From Orbus sasakiae (GTDB lineage: Bacteria > Pseudomonadota > Gammaproteobacteria > Enterobacterales > Orbaceae): a DNA stretch of 64,000 nucleotides. A model generated the notes under the pieces. That model was not told where the DNA came from. It made no database searches and saw only the letters and a program-made list of their open reading frames with translations. Location: positions 186,001 to 250,000 of the forward strand of contig NZ_BAABHY010000001.1 of NCBI RefSeq assembly GCF_039542345.1, in the 5' to 3' direction. This document shows positions 1 through 7,752 of the stretch, piece after piece. How positions within the stretch are numbered: position 1 is the stretch's first letter; each line of letters starts with the position of its first letter. The translations under genes were made by a program, and so were the position numbers.

Positions 1-18
1 GCGATTCCCTTCATAAAA

Positions 19-2145
19 TTATAACGCCGAGACTTTAAATAACATGGCAGTTTCGGGATCGAGAACCGGTAAAGGTAAACCGATGTTTTGTAGCCACTCT
101 CCACTGAGCGTAGTGCTTTCCATCATCCAATAAGGTAACTGCTTCATAGTATGCCCACTATTTACTGGATTAATGTTTTCTGGCATATCCAGAACTTCAA
201 TACGATAGTTAAGATCATGCCTTAAACCAGTTAAACGTAAATCACCACTAAGGGCATAAGTTGGCATTTTGAGTTGTGCGATAATAAAAATAGCGTGTTG
301 TTGATCTTGACTAACTACGCCATAACTTTGCATGGCTTGTGGGTCATCAACATCAAGTCTTAGACTATTGCCATGATGTAATAGCTCGCGGAATTTTTTG
401 TGTAATTGAATATAATGAGAAAATTCTTTTTGCTCTTGTGGTGATGCTTTTACGGGATCGAGTTCAACCCCCATATGCCCGACTAATGCGGTGAGCCCTC
501 GCAGATTAATATCGTGTTGGCGGTAAGTGGTATGGCATAACTTACCACCAATATGCGCACCCATTACTTCAGGTGGGAAGAAATAACTCATTCCTCTTTG
601 GATCGTTTGACGTTCTAATGCATCATTGGAATCTGAAGTCCAAAAACGTTGAGTACGCTTTAATATCTCATAGTCAATTCGGCCTCCACCAGATGAACAT
701 GATTCGATTTCAACATGTGGGAATTTTTGTTGGAGTATGTCTAACAAACGATATAAACTTTCTGTCTGACCAACGATAGCAGGGGAACCTTGATGACCGG
801 CTTGCACAATTTCACGGTTCATATCCCACTTTATATAATCAATATCGTGATTCCCTAATAACCACGTTAATCGTTCTAATAAATAATCAAATACGGCTGG
901 ATTTTGTAAATCTAGGACATATTGATGTCGACCAGAGGGCTGATTATAGGCTGGAAGTTGTAATAACCAATCAGGATGAGCCCGATAAAGATCTGAATTT
1001 TTGTTGATCATTTCAGGTTCAACCCAAATACCAAACTCTAAGCCTAATGATTTTACATGACTAATAACAGGTTCTAAACCATGAGGGTATTTTCTTCTGT
1101 CAAGATACCAGTCACCTAAGGCTTGCCAGTCATCATCACGAGTTCCAAACCAACCATCATCAATAATAAATCGTTCAACACCAATTTCAGCCGCTTTTGT
1201 CGCCATCTGCATGATATAGTTGGGATCATGATCAAAATAGATACCTTCCCAAGTATTTAAGTGAACAGGGCGTGGTTTATTTTTCATTTGAGCAATAATG
1301 TTTTGACGTACAAAATGATGAAAATGTTGACTCATTTTATTTAGGCCCTGATCACTATAAGTTGCATATAGCCAAGGTGTTGTTAATGTTTCATTTTGAG
1401 CTAATTGGATTTCACCCGCTAAATACAAAGCTTCTGCTTGGATAAAGCGTTTACCATTACTTTTAACTGCGACTTGTATACGATGATTTCCACTCCATGC
1501 TAGATGTATACCCCAGACTTCACCTTGTTGCTCACTAAATGCGTTAGTACCAATGACCATTCCTGGAAAGTACTCATGAGAAGTTCGCCCACGTCGGTTT
1601 TCTTGTAAATATCCACAATGATCAATATGGGTGCGATGAGATTGGAATTCTTTAATCCAACGGCCATTAAATGCCATTAATTCGATAGCGCGTTCGGGTA
1701 AAGGTAACGTCACTGATAAACGATTCACTTGATAAGGCGTTTCACCAAGATTGGTTAGGCTATTTTGAGTTTGTAAGACACCATTATTGTCAAACTCAAT
1801 ACGTGAAGTAAGGCGTAACTGTGCATGAATATCATCGGCAATGATTGTGACACCTCGCTCATCTCGAATCACTTGTTCAGTTGTAAAATGGGGAGACCAA
1901 TCTTGCCCTGATCGATGCCCCTCTAAACCGGGAGTACTGAAATTACCTACTGCTTCTTCTGGGCACAAAGCAAAAGGGATATCGATATCAAGTCTAGAAT
2001 TTGGTATGGCAGGTTGTAAACAATCAATAGATTGTTGATTAAAATGCTGTATAGGTTTACCCCAATAAAGCAATTGTGCATAAGGTTTAGTGCGTAAAAT
2101 AATATCAGTATCTTTGCTTTGCAGATGGACAGTTGTGGCGTTCAT
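19..2145 (-). CDS. Alpha-galactosidase, glycoside hydrolase family 36
   Basis: Predicted cytoplasmic alpha-galactosidase of 708 residues, the usual size for bacterial GH36 enzymes, hydrolysing alpha-1,6-galactosides such as melibiose and raffinose. An N-terminal beta-sandwich (about residues 1-310) precedes the TIM barrel. The motif KWDMNR carries the expected nucleophile Asp441, and WTSDSNDA carries the acid/base Asp505; CSSGGGR lies between them. No signal peptide is visible, so the sugar must be imported. The ATG follows a strong AAGGAG site. It is divergent from a LacI-family regulator, and a 22-base perfect palindrome lies upstream, so substrate-controlled repression is likely. It is unrelated to the GH4 MelA of E. 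coli. No sugar transporter is visible on either side within the window. Family call sure; exact substrate not. Confidence 0.93.
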   Translation of the reverse strand: MNATTVHLQSKDTDIILRTKPYAQLLYWGKPIQHFNQQSIDCLQPAIPNSRLDIDIPFALCPEEAVGNFSTPGLEGHRSGQDWSPHFTTEQVIRDERGVTIIADDIHAQLRLTSRIEFDNNGVLQTQNSLTNLGETPYQVNRLSVTLPLPERAIELMAFNGRWIKEFQSHRTHIDHCGYLQENRRGRTSHEYFPGMVIGTNAFSEQQGEVWGIHLAWSGNHRIQVAVKSNGKRFIQAEALYLAGEIQLAQNETLTTPWLYATYSDQGLNKMSQHFHHFVRQNIIAQMKNKPRPVHLNTWEGIYFDHDPNYIMQMATKAAEIGVERFIIDDGWFGTRDDDWQALGDWYLDRRKYPHGLEPVISHVKSLGLEFGIWVEPEMINKNSDLYRAHPDWLLQLPAYNQPSGRHQYVLDLQNPAVFDYLLERLTWLLGNHDIDYIKWDMNREIVQAGHQGSPAIVGQTESLYRLLDILQQKFPHVEIESCSSGGGRIDYEILKRTQRFWTSDSNDALERQTIQRGMSYFFPPEVMGAHIGGKLCHTTYRQHDINLRGLTALVGHMGVELDPVKASPQEQKEFSHYIQLHKKFRELLHHGNSLRLDVDDPQAMQSYGVVSQDQQHAIFIIAQLKMPTYALSGDLRLTGLRHDLNYRIEVLDMPENINPVNSGHTMKQLPYWMMESTTLSGEWLQNIGLPLPVLDPETAMLFKVSAL

Positions 2146-2202
2146 TTCAACTCCTTAAATAAGTAAGTTACAAATTAATCGTGCAATTGACATTTAGCAC
2201 CT

Positions 2203-2224
2203 TAATCCGAAACGTTTCGGATTA
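2203..2224. promoter_or_regulatory. Perfect 22-base palindrome, candidate LacI-family operator
   Basis: Each arm reads TAATCCGAAAC and the centre is the CG pair typical of LacI-family operators. It lies 58 bases upstream of the alpha-galactosidase start, in the divergent promoter region shared with the regulator at 2422. Binding by that regulator is inferred. Confidence 0.75.
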
Positions 2225-2293
2225 ATAGATTATTATTGAAAATATGTGATCTTAATCAGATTTTTTAATTAAATATTCCTGATTTAACAATGG

Positions 2294-2307
2294 TGTAATC
2301 GATTACA
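2294..2307. promoter_or_regulatory. Second palindrome TGTAATCGATTACA, candidate operator
   Basis: A perfect 14-base palindrome with a central CG step, 115 bases upstream of the lacI-type gene. It differs from the 2203 palindrome outside the centre. It could serve autoregulation, looping with the first site, or another regulator. Confidence 0.45.
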
Positions 2308-2421
2308 TAAAAGTCGCTGAAATGCTGTCTATTTTGAGTGTTGATTGATAACTCAGCTAGCCAGCACAGTATTAATTTGTTAACGTATTATCTTTGTGTA
2401 TAAAAAATGTAAAATCACATT

Positions 2422-3435
2422 ATGTCTTTAAAAAAAATTGCGCAAACACTCGGTATTTCTGTTACAACGGCAAGTAGAGCCTTGAATGACCATGATGATG
2501 TGGCCAAGGATACAAAACAAAAGGTATTTAAAGCTGCAAAGGCAATGGGGTATCGACCAAATGCATCAGCGCGTAGTTTAAAAATGGGTAAAAGCTATGT
2601 TATTGGCTTAGTTTATCCTTTCCATGTGGACGTATTAAATGATATCTGTTTTACGCAGATGATTGATAGCTTAAATAAAGAGCTGAATCAATTGGGATTT
2701 GATCTACTCCTCATTCCTGATGAAAATAAAGATGAAATTCCCGTATTTCACCGTTTATTATCAAGCCAGCGTGTTGATGCGTTATTAATTGCACATACCT
2801 TTATGGATGATGCCCGTTTGCGTTACTTAGTCAAACATCAGTTTCCATTTATTGCCCTTGGCCGTAGCAATCTCTCAGCGGAATTTGCTTGGTTTGATTT
2901 TGATAATCAGCAGGGAATCAGAATGGCAATTGATTATTTGGTGCAACAAGGACATCAAAAAATCGCGTATATTGGCGGTAACCAGCCATTGACCTTTATT
3001 CATTTACGTCGAACTGGTTATGTGCTTGGTATGCAATCGGCACAGCTTGCATTCAACGATGAGGATTGTCAAATGACCGAAATGAATCGACGCGGTGGAT
3101 ATCAGGCTTGCCAGGTATTACTCACTCGTCATGCATCACAAATTCCCACTGCGATAATTACTGACTGTAATATGATTGCTGATGGGGTAGCGATGGCGTT
3201 AGAACAATATATGCAACGCAATCCTAAAAGAACTAAACCGGTACTAATCACTTATGATGGTTTACCTCTCGATACGTTATCGAATTATCCATATTCTACC
3301 ATCACACAATCAACACGTAATCTTGTTGGTAAACAGATTGCGAACATGTTGGTACAGTTACTGGCAGGTGAAGAGATAAAAAATCTTCAGGTTTTATGGC
3401 AACCCGTGTTAAAAATTCATTCGCCTAATCATTAA
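2422..3435 (+). CDS. LacI/GalR-family transcriptional regulator (galactoside utilisation)
   Basis: A 337-residue repressor. The N-terminal helix-turn-helix (residues 1-25, with ISVTTASRALN) and hinge helix (YRPNASARSLKMG) are canonical. A periplasmic-binding-protein-like effector domain occupies about residues 60-335. Divergent orientation next to the alpha-galactosidase makes it the likely local repressor, with a galactoside as inducer (inferred). No strong Shine-Dalgarno is visible before the ATG, only AT-rich sequence, so translation may be weak, as is common for repressors. Confidence 0.9.
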   Translation: MSLKKIAQTLGISVTTASRALNDHDDVAKDTKQKVFKAAKAMGYRPNASARSLKMGKSYVIGLVYPFHVDVLNDICFTQMIDSLNKELNQLGFDLLLIPDENKDEIPVFHRLLSSQRVDALLIAHTFMDDARLRYLVKHQFPFIALGRSNLSAEFAWFDFDNQQGIRMAIDYLVQQGHQKIAYIGGNQPLTFIHLRRTGYVLGMQSAQLAFNDEDCQMTEMNRRGGYQACQVLLTRHASQIPTAIITDCNMIADGVAMALEQYMQRNPKRTKPVLITYDGLPLDTLSNYPYSTITQSTRNLVGKQIANMLVQLLAGEEIKNLQVLWQPVLKIHSPNH

Positions 3436-3579
3436 TCTATGATGTATCGTGATTTGTGAACAATTGATTAAAACAGCGTAAATAGTTCATTTTGTAACGA
3501 TATGATATCAATTAGGTATCGTGTTTTTATTAACATAGCTTGACGGTAATCAAGGTCTTTTTATCTAAAATGTTTATTT

Positions 3580-3595
3580 TGTGACCAACTTCACT
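3580..3595 (+). promoter_or_regulatory. CRP-type site upstream of the tna operon
   Basis: TGTGACCAACTTCACT matches the CRP consensus TGTGA-N6-TCACA in nine of its ten defined bases. A TATGAT -10-like hexamer follows at 3617-3622, placing the site centre near -41.5 from a start close to 3629. This fits the known catabolite control of tryptophanase operons; occupancy is inferred. Confidence 0.6.
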
Positions 3596-3677
3596 GTATT
3601 TTTAATGAAAATATTCTATGATGACGCCTCATTAATAATGGAAAAATGATTAATTTGTGTTTTGGTTGGGAGGTAGT

Positions 3678-3773
3678 ATGTTGCATTATTATCTAACAAA
3701 AGGCCACTTATCTTACCGCAGTTGCTTATGGATCAATCTCGACCATCGTTTAACTTGTCACTTCCCTGATTAA
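3678..3773 (+). CDS. tnaC: TnaC tryptophanase leader peptide
   Basis: A 31-residue leader peptide with a strong GGGAGG ribosome site, 216 bases upstream of tnaA. It contains WINLDHRLTCHFPD and ends in Pro-Asp before TAA. Trp18, Asp22 and Pro30 have the same relative spacing as Trp12, Asp16 and Pro24 of E. coli TnaC (W+4 = D, W+12 = P), the residues needed for tryptophan-dependent ribosome arrest at the stop codon. Arrest shields the downstream transcript from Rho and so induces tnaA and the permease. E. coli TnaC stops right after the proline, whereas here one Asp follows, as other TnaC peptides also carry residues after the proline. Identification rests on motif spacing and position; overall sequence is otherwise diverged. 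Confidence 0.85.
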   Translation: MLHYYLTKGHLSYRSCLWINLDHRLTCHFPD

Positions 3774-3873
3774 TTTCCTTTATTCTTTTATCTCATTTCT
3801 CTTGGTATTACGCTAACACAACCGATTATTGCGGTTTGTAATGTGAACGGGTAACAAGTGTGTCTCAATCTTG

Positions 3874-3899
3874 TCATGTCACAGCTTAACTGTGCATGA
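3874..3899 (+). promoter_or_regulatory. Hairpin in the tnaC-tnaA spacer
   Basis: TCATG-T-CACAG and CTGTGCATGA pair across CTTAA with one bulged base. It sits in the 216-base leader between tnaC and tnaA, where pausing and Rho termination occur in known tna operons. The rest of the spacer is pyrimidine-rich just after the tnaC stop. A role in pausing is inferred. Confidence 0.4.
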
Positions 3900-3989
3900 A
3901 GTGTGTTGTCTTATTTTGTTAACAATACTGTCCGCCAGTCATTGTGACGACCGGGGTATCTAATTAATCGTTAATTGGAGGTATTGATT

Positions 3990-5387
3990 ATGTCTATTAA
4001 ATATATTCCTGAACCGTTTCGTATCAAAGCTGTAGAGCCGTTACGTATGTTAACGCGTGAAGAACGTGAACAAAAGATTAAAACTGCAAATTACAATTTG
4101 TTTTTATTAGCGGGTGAAGATTGTTACATTGATTTACTGACTGACTCAGGGACAAATGCCATGAGTCAAGAGCAGTGGGCTGGGGTAATGAAAGGCGATG
4201 AAGCATACGCGGGGGCATCAAGTTATTATAAATTGGTTAAAGCAGGGCAAGATATTTTCGATTATGATTATATCCAGCCCGTTCACCAAGGTCGTGCAGG
4301 GGAAAAGGTTCTTTTCCCATTATTTTTAAGCAAAGGGCAGTTTGCTATTTCAAATATGTTTTTTGACACAACGCGAGCCCATGTAGAATTAGCTGGTGCA
4401 AGAGCCATCGACTGCGTGATTGAGGAGGCAAAAGATCCAAGTAAACGAGTCAAATTTAAAGGTAATATGGATGTTGTCAAACTTGAAAAAATAATTAATG
4501 AACACGGCGCGGCTAATATTGGTTTAGTTGTCATGACGGTCACAAACAACTCGGCGGGTGGTCAACCTGTTTCAATTAAAAATATTCGTGAAACAGCCGA
4601 AATATGTCATAAATATCAAATTCCATTTCACATCGATGCTGCTCGCTATGCTGAAAATGCCTATTTTATTCAGCGTGATGAACCTGAATTCAACAATGTG
4701 CCAATTAAAGATATTATTCGCGAAATGTTTAGTCATGCACAAACGTTTACTATGTCGGCTAAAAAAGATGCAATTGTTAACATGGGAGGATTAATTGGTA
4801 TTAAGGATGGACAATCAGATTTGGTCTTAAAAGTTAAGGCAAATTGTATTTCGTTTGAAGGCTTTTTTACTTATGGTGGATTGGCTGGACGTGATCTTGA
4901 AGCACTCGCTATTGGATTATATGAGGGAATTGATGAAAATTATCTCAAATATCGTATTGGTCAAATGGAATATTTAGCGTCACGGTTAGATGATGCGGGT
5001 ATTGCATATCAATCACCAGTGGGTGGACACGGTGTTTTTGTTGATGCAAAAGCCATGTTCCCTGCGATCCCTTATCATCAATTTCCCGGGCAAGTATTAG
5101 CTATTGAGTTATATAAAGAAGCCGGAATTCGAACTTGTGATATTGGTTCTTATATGTTGGGCAATAATCCTGATACCAAACAACAACTTCAAGCTGACTT
5201 TGAATTTACGCGATTGGCGATACCACGCCGAGTTTATACACAAGCGCATATCGATATCATGGCTGATGCATTAATCGCGATCAAACAACGAGCAAACACA
5301 ATAACAACAGGTTATACCATTACCTGGGAACCACCAATATTAAGGCATTTTCAGGCTCATCTAGCGCCGGTTAAAAATAAAGAATAG
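3990..5387 (+). CDS. tnaA: Tryptophanase (tryptophan indole-lyase)
   Basis: PLP-dependent beta-eliminating lyase converting L-tryptophan to indole, pyruvate and ammonia; 465 residues, close to the 471 of E. coli. The N-terminus (YIPEPFRIKAVEP) and the PLP-lysine motif SAKKDA with Lys259 are conserved. I chose the ATG at 3990 because GGAGG lies nine bases upstream and the following residues match the family start; an in-frame TTG at 3975 would add five residues. It follows the TnaC leader and precedes an aromatic amino acid permease, so it is probably induced by tryptophan and under CRP control. Indole production would be the expected physiological output. Confidence 0.97.
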   Translation: MSIKYIPEPFRIKAVEPLRMLTREEREQKIKTANYNLFLLAGEDCYIDLLTDSGTNAMSQEQWAGVMKGDEAYAGASSYYKLVKAGQDIFDYDYIQPVHQGRAGEKVLFPLFLSKGQFAISNMFFDTTRAHVELAGARAIDCVIEEAKDPSKRVKFKGNMDVVKLEKIINEHGAANIGLVVMTVTNNSAGGQPVSIKNIRETAEICHKYQIPFHIDAARYAENAYFIQRDEPEFNNVPIKDIIREMFSHAQTFTMSAKKDAIVNMGGLIGIKDGQSDLVLKVKANCISFEGFFTYGGLAGRDLEALAIGLYEGIDENYLKYRIGQMEYLASRLDDAGIAYQSPVGGHGVFVDAKAMFPAIPYHQFPGQVLAIELYKEAGIRTCDIGSYMLGNNPDTKQQLQADFEFTRLAIPRRVYTQAHIDIMADALIAIKQRANTITTGYTITWEPPILRHFQAHLAPVKNKE

Positions 5388-5401
5388 CATTGTCTATAAT
5401 C

Positions 5402-5434
5402 AATGGCGATGTTGAATAATAACACGCCATTTTT
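5402..5434 (+). terminator. Hairpin with T-run between tnaA and the permease
   Basis: TGGCG/CGCCA plus TGTT/AACA form an interrupted stem followed by TTTTT. It probably attenuates transcription between tnaA and the downstream permease rather than separating the two completely. Confidence 0.5.
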
Positions 5435-5517
5435 AAAAATAGACCTCTGTGATGTAGCTCAATTATTGCTAAATTCAATATCAATAGGTATTTGTTTATT
5501 ACCTAGGGGGGGAGTGT

Positions 5518-6771
5518 ATGCGTGATTCTGCTCCACGGTCTGATAATATGCCTAAAGCATCACTATTTGGGGGCGCCATGATTATTGGCGGCACCATTGT
5601 TGGTGCGGGAATGTTTTCATTACCGATTGTTATGGCTGGACCTTGGTTTTTTTGGGGGGTAGCTGTTTTAATTTTAACTTGGTTTTGTATGTTGATCTCA
5701 GGCTTAATGATTTTAGAAGCCAATTTGCATTACCCAATAGGTGCAAGTTTTAATACGATTGTAAAAGATTTATTAGGCAGTAAGTGGAATGTGATAAACG
5801 GCTTTACTGTTGCATTTGTACTTTATATCTTAACGTATGCGTATATCTCCGCTAGTGGCTCAGTACTTAGTTTAACCGCAATCAATGAGTTTGGTATACA
5901 TTTGCCTGCTAAAATAGCGGGTACATTATTTGCAGTTGGATTCGCCTTTGTGGTTTGGCTGAGTACCGCCGCAGTTAGTCGAGTCGCATCTTTTGTACTC
6001 GGCGTTAAAATTGTGACGTTTGTCCTCACATTTGGCAACTTACTGGGTCACATTGATCCGATTATTTTAATGAATTCAAATGACGTTGATGCCAGTTACT
6101 TACCTTACCTTTTAATGATTTTCCCTTTTTGCCTTGCGTCTTTTGGTTTTCATGGCAATGTGCCGAGTTTAGTCATCCATTACGGCAAATCACCGAAGCG
6201 TATTATGGCCGCCTTATTGCTTGGGACGCTATTAGCGTTAGTGCTTTATATTGTTTGGTTGATTTGCGCTATGGGCAATATTGCTCGAGTCGATTTTAAA
6301 CCAATTATTGCCGCTGGCGGTAATATTGATCATCTAATTGCTGCATTAGGTGGCGTTAATACGGCAAATTGGCTTAATATTATTTTATTAATTTTTTCTA
6401 ATTTTGCGGTTGCCAGTTCATTTTTAGGTGTCACATTAGGATTATTTGATTACTTAGCCGATCTTTTTGGTTTTGATAACAGCCCATTAGGTCGTTTTAA
6501 AACGGCTTTAGTGACTTTTTTACCTCCGATTGTCGGTGGTATCATTTATCCAAATGGTTTTTTATACGCCATTGGTTTTGCGGGATTAGCCGCGACCATT
6601 TGGGCGGTGATTGTGCCAGCACTATTAAGCAAACAAGCTCGAATTCGTTTTAAAACATCGACGTTTACAGTTTGGGGCGGCAGCACGATGATCTATTTTA
6701 TTTTGTTTTTTGGTATTATTAATATTATTGCTTTTATTTTATCAAACTTAAATTTACTCCCGATCTACTAA
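5518..6771 (+). CDS. mtr: Aromatic amino acid permease, Mtr/TnaB type (HAAAP family)
   Basis: An inner-membrane proton symporter of 417 residues with about 11 hydrophobic segments. The N-terminal stretch GGTIVGAGMFSLPIVMAGPW and VAFVLYILTYAYISASGS match the Mtr/TnaB/TyrP family and are closer to Mtr than to TnaB. Its place directly after tnaA, with the same order as tnaCAB, says it imports tryptophan for the lyase. The ATG follows a long G-run (GGGGGGGAG). A terminator follows. The name tnaB would be equally defensible on context. Confidence 0.9.
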   Translation: MRDSAPRSDNMPKASLFGGAMIIGGTIVGAGMFSLPIVMAGPWFFWGVAVLILTWFCMLISGLMILEANLHYPIGASFNTIVKDLLGSKWNVINGFTVAFVLYILTYAYISASGSVLSLTAINEFGIHLPAKIAGTLFAVGFAFVVWLSTAAVSRVASFVLGVKIVTFVLTFGNLLGHIDPIILMNSNDVDASYLPYLLMIFPFCLASFGFHGNVPSLVIHYGKSPKRIMAALLLGTLLALVLYIVWLICAMGNIARVDFKPIIAAGGNIDHLIAALGGVNTANWLNIILLIFSNFAVASSFLGVTLGLFDYLADLFGFDNSPLGRFKTALVTFLPPIVGGIIYPNGFLYAIGFAGLAATIWAVIVPALLSKQARIRFKTSTFTVWGGSTMIYFILFFGIINIIAFILSNLNLLPIY

Positions 6772-6786
6772 TAGTGTAAAATAACG

Positions 6787-6816
6787 ATACCATCACTAAA
6801 CCGTGATGGTATTTTT
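6787..6816 (+). terminator. Rho-independent terminator after the permease
   Basis: ATACCATCAC and GTGATGGTAT pair perfectly across TAAACC and are followed by five T. It closes the tna operon before the rpmH promoter. Confidence 0.85.
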
Positions 6817-6843
6817 GCGGGAGAAAAAAGGCAATAAAGTTCG

Positions 6844-6872
6844 TTGACTATCTGGCGAATTGTCTCTATAAT
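6844..6872 (+). promoter_or_regulatory. Sigma-70 promoter of rpmH
   Basis: TTGACT, a 17-base spacer and a perfect TATAAT lie 73 bases upstream of the rpmH start. This is a near-consensus promoter, as expected for a ribosomal protein operon. Confidence 0.85.
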
Positions 6873-6945
6873 CTCGACCTCTTATATCCAAAGTGGAGTT
6901 TTTACTCTGCTCATTATTAATAATTTGATTTAGGTATAAATCGTC

Positions 6946-7086
6946 ATGAAACGTACATTTCAACCATCAGTTTTAAAGCGTAATCGTACTCACGGATTTC
7001 GTGCTCGTATGGCTACAAAAAATGGTCGTCAAGTATTAGCTCGTCGTCGCGCTAAAGGTCGCGTTCGTCTAACAGTTTCTAGCTAA
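6946..7086 (+). CDS. rpmH: 50S ribosomal protein L34
   Basis: A 46-residue, Arg/Lys-rich ribosomal protein beginning MKRTFQPSVLKRNRTHGFRA and ending RLTVSS, the classic L34 sequence. It heads the conserved rpmH-rnpA-yidD-yidC run under a strong promoter. dnaA, usually divergent from rpmH in gammaproteobacteria, is not upstream here; the tna operon is. Confidence 0.98.
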   Translation: MKRTFQPSVLKRNRTHGFRARMATKNGRQVLARRRAKGRVRLTVSS

Positions 7087-7099
7087 TATTTAAAGTTGA

Positions 7100-7465
7100 G
7101 TGATTAATCGACTCACCTTTGTTCGGGAGTTACGTTTGTTAACTCCCACCGACTTTAACCACGTCTTTAACCAGTCTATTCGGGTTAGTTCACCTTATAT
7201 TACTCTTGTCGCCAGGAAAAATTCCTTTAATCACCCACGGCTCGGTTTTGCGATTGCTAAAAAACAAGTCAAACGTGCACACGAACGTAATCGTTTAAAG
7301 CGGGTAATTAGAGACCATTTTCGTTTAGCGCAGCATGAGCTACCGGCAATAGATGTAATTGTAATGGCAAGAACGGCTGCTATCGATATTGATAACGCCG
7401 CATTAAGGCAGGTATTAGATAAGTTATGGCAACGCCTCCTGATAACCCAACAAAACAAAAGTTAA
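7100..7465 (+). CDS. rnpA: Ribonuclease P protein component
   Basis: A basic 121-residue protein that helps the RNase P RNA cleave the 5' leaders of pre-tRNAs. FPRELRLL-like FVRELRLLTPTDF and the RNR signature AHERNRLKRVIRDHFR are present. The start is GTG at 7100, 13 bases after rpmH, with a weak ribosome site, so translational coupling to rpmH is likely. Its 3' end overlaps yidD by 40 bases. Confidence 0.96.
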   Translation: MINRLTFVRELRLLTPTDFNHVFNQSIRVSSPYITLVARKNSFNHPRLGFAIAKKQVKRAHERNRLKRVIRDHFRLAQHELPAIDVIVMARTAAIDIDNAALRQVLDKLWQRLLITQQNKS

Positions 7466-7752
7466 GGTTATATATCACGCAACTAATGTCATTAGGTGCA
7501 AATAGCTTTATTTTGTTAATAAGGGTCTACCAACGCTTTATTAGTCCACTACTTGGCCCTCATTGCCGTTTCACACCAACGTGCTCACATTACGCAATTA
7601 TTGCATTAAAGCGCTTTGGATTGATAAAAGGTAGTTGGCTAACACTCAAACGTGTATTAAAATGTCACCCTTTACATGAAGGCGGCGACGATCCGGTTCC
7701 GCCACGCAAAGACGAAAACAATAGAGAAAACACGAATGGCATCTCAACGTAA
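7426..7752 (+). CDS. yidD: Membrane protein insertion efficiency factor YidD
   Basis: A small membrane-associated protein that assists YidC-dependent insertion. The conserved core RVYQRFISPLLGPHCRFTPT and LKCHPLHEGGDDPVPP are unmistakable. At 108 residues it is longer than the 85-residue E. coli protein because of an N-terminal extension; an internal ATG at 7486 (MSLGANS) would give a more usual length. It overlaps rnpA upstream and yidC downstream, the normal arrangement for this cluster. Confidence 0.93.
   Translation: MATPPDNPTKQKLRLYITQLMSLGANSFILLIRVYQRFISPLLGPHCRFTPTCSHYAIIALKRFGLIKGSWLTLKRVLKCHPLHEGGDDPVPPRKDENNRENTNGIST

Noticed and set aside
3636..3660. Alternative long tnaA leader open frame
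   Set aside because: Only the frame at 3678 has a strong ribosome site and the Trp/Asp/Pro spacing.
6772..6945. Origin of replication near rpmH
   Set aside because: No dnaA neighbour and no TTATCCACA-type boxes were seen; only a terminator and a promoter are present.
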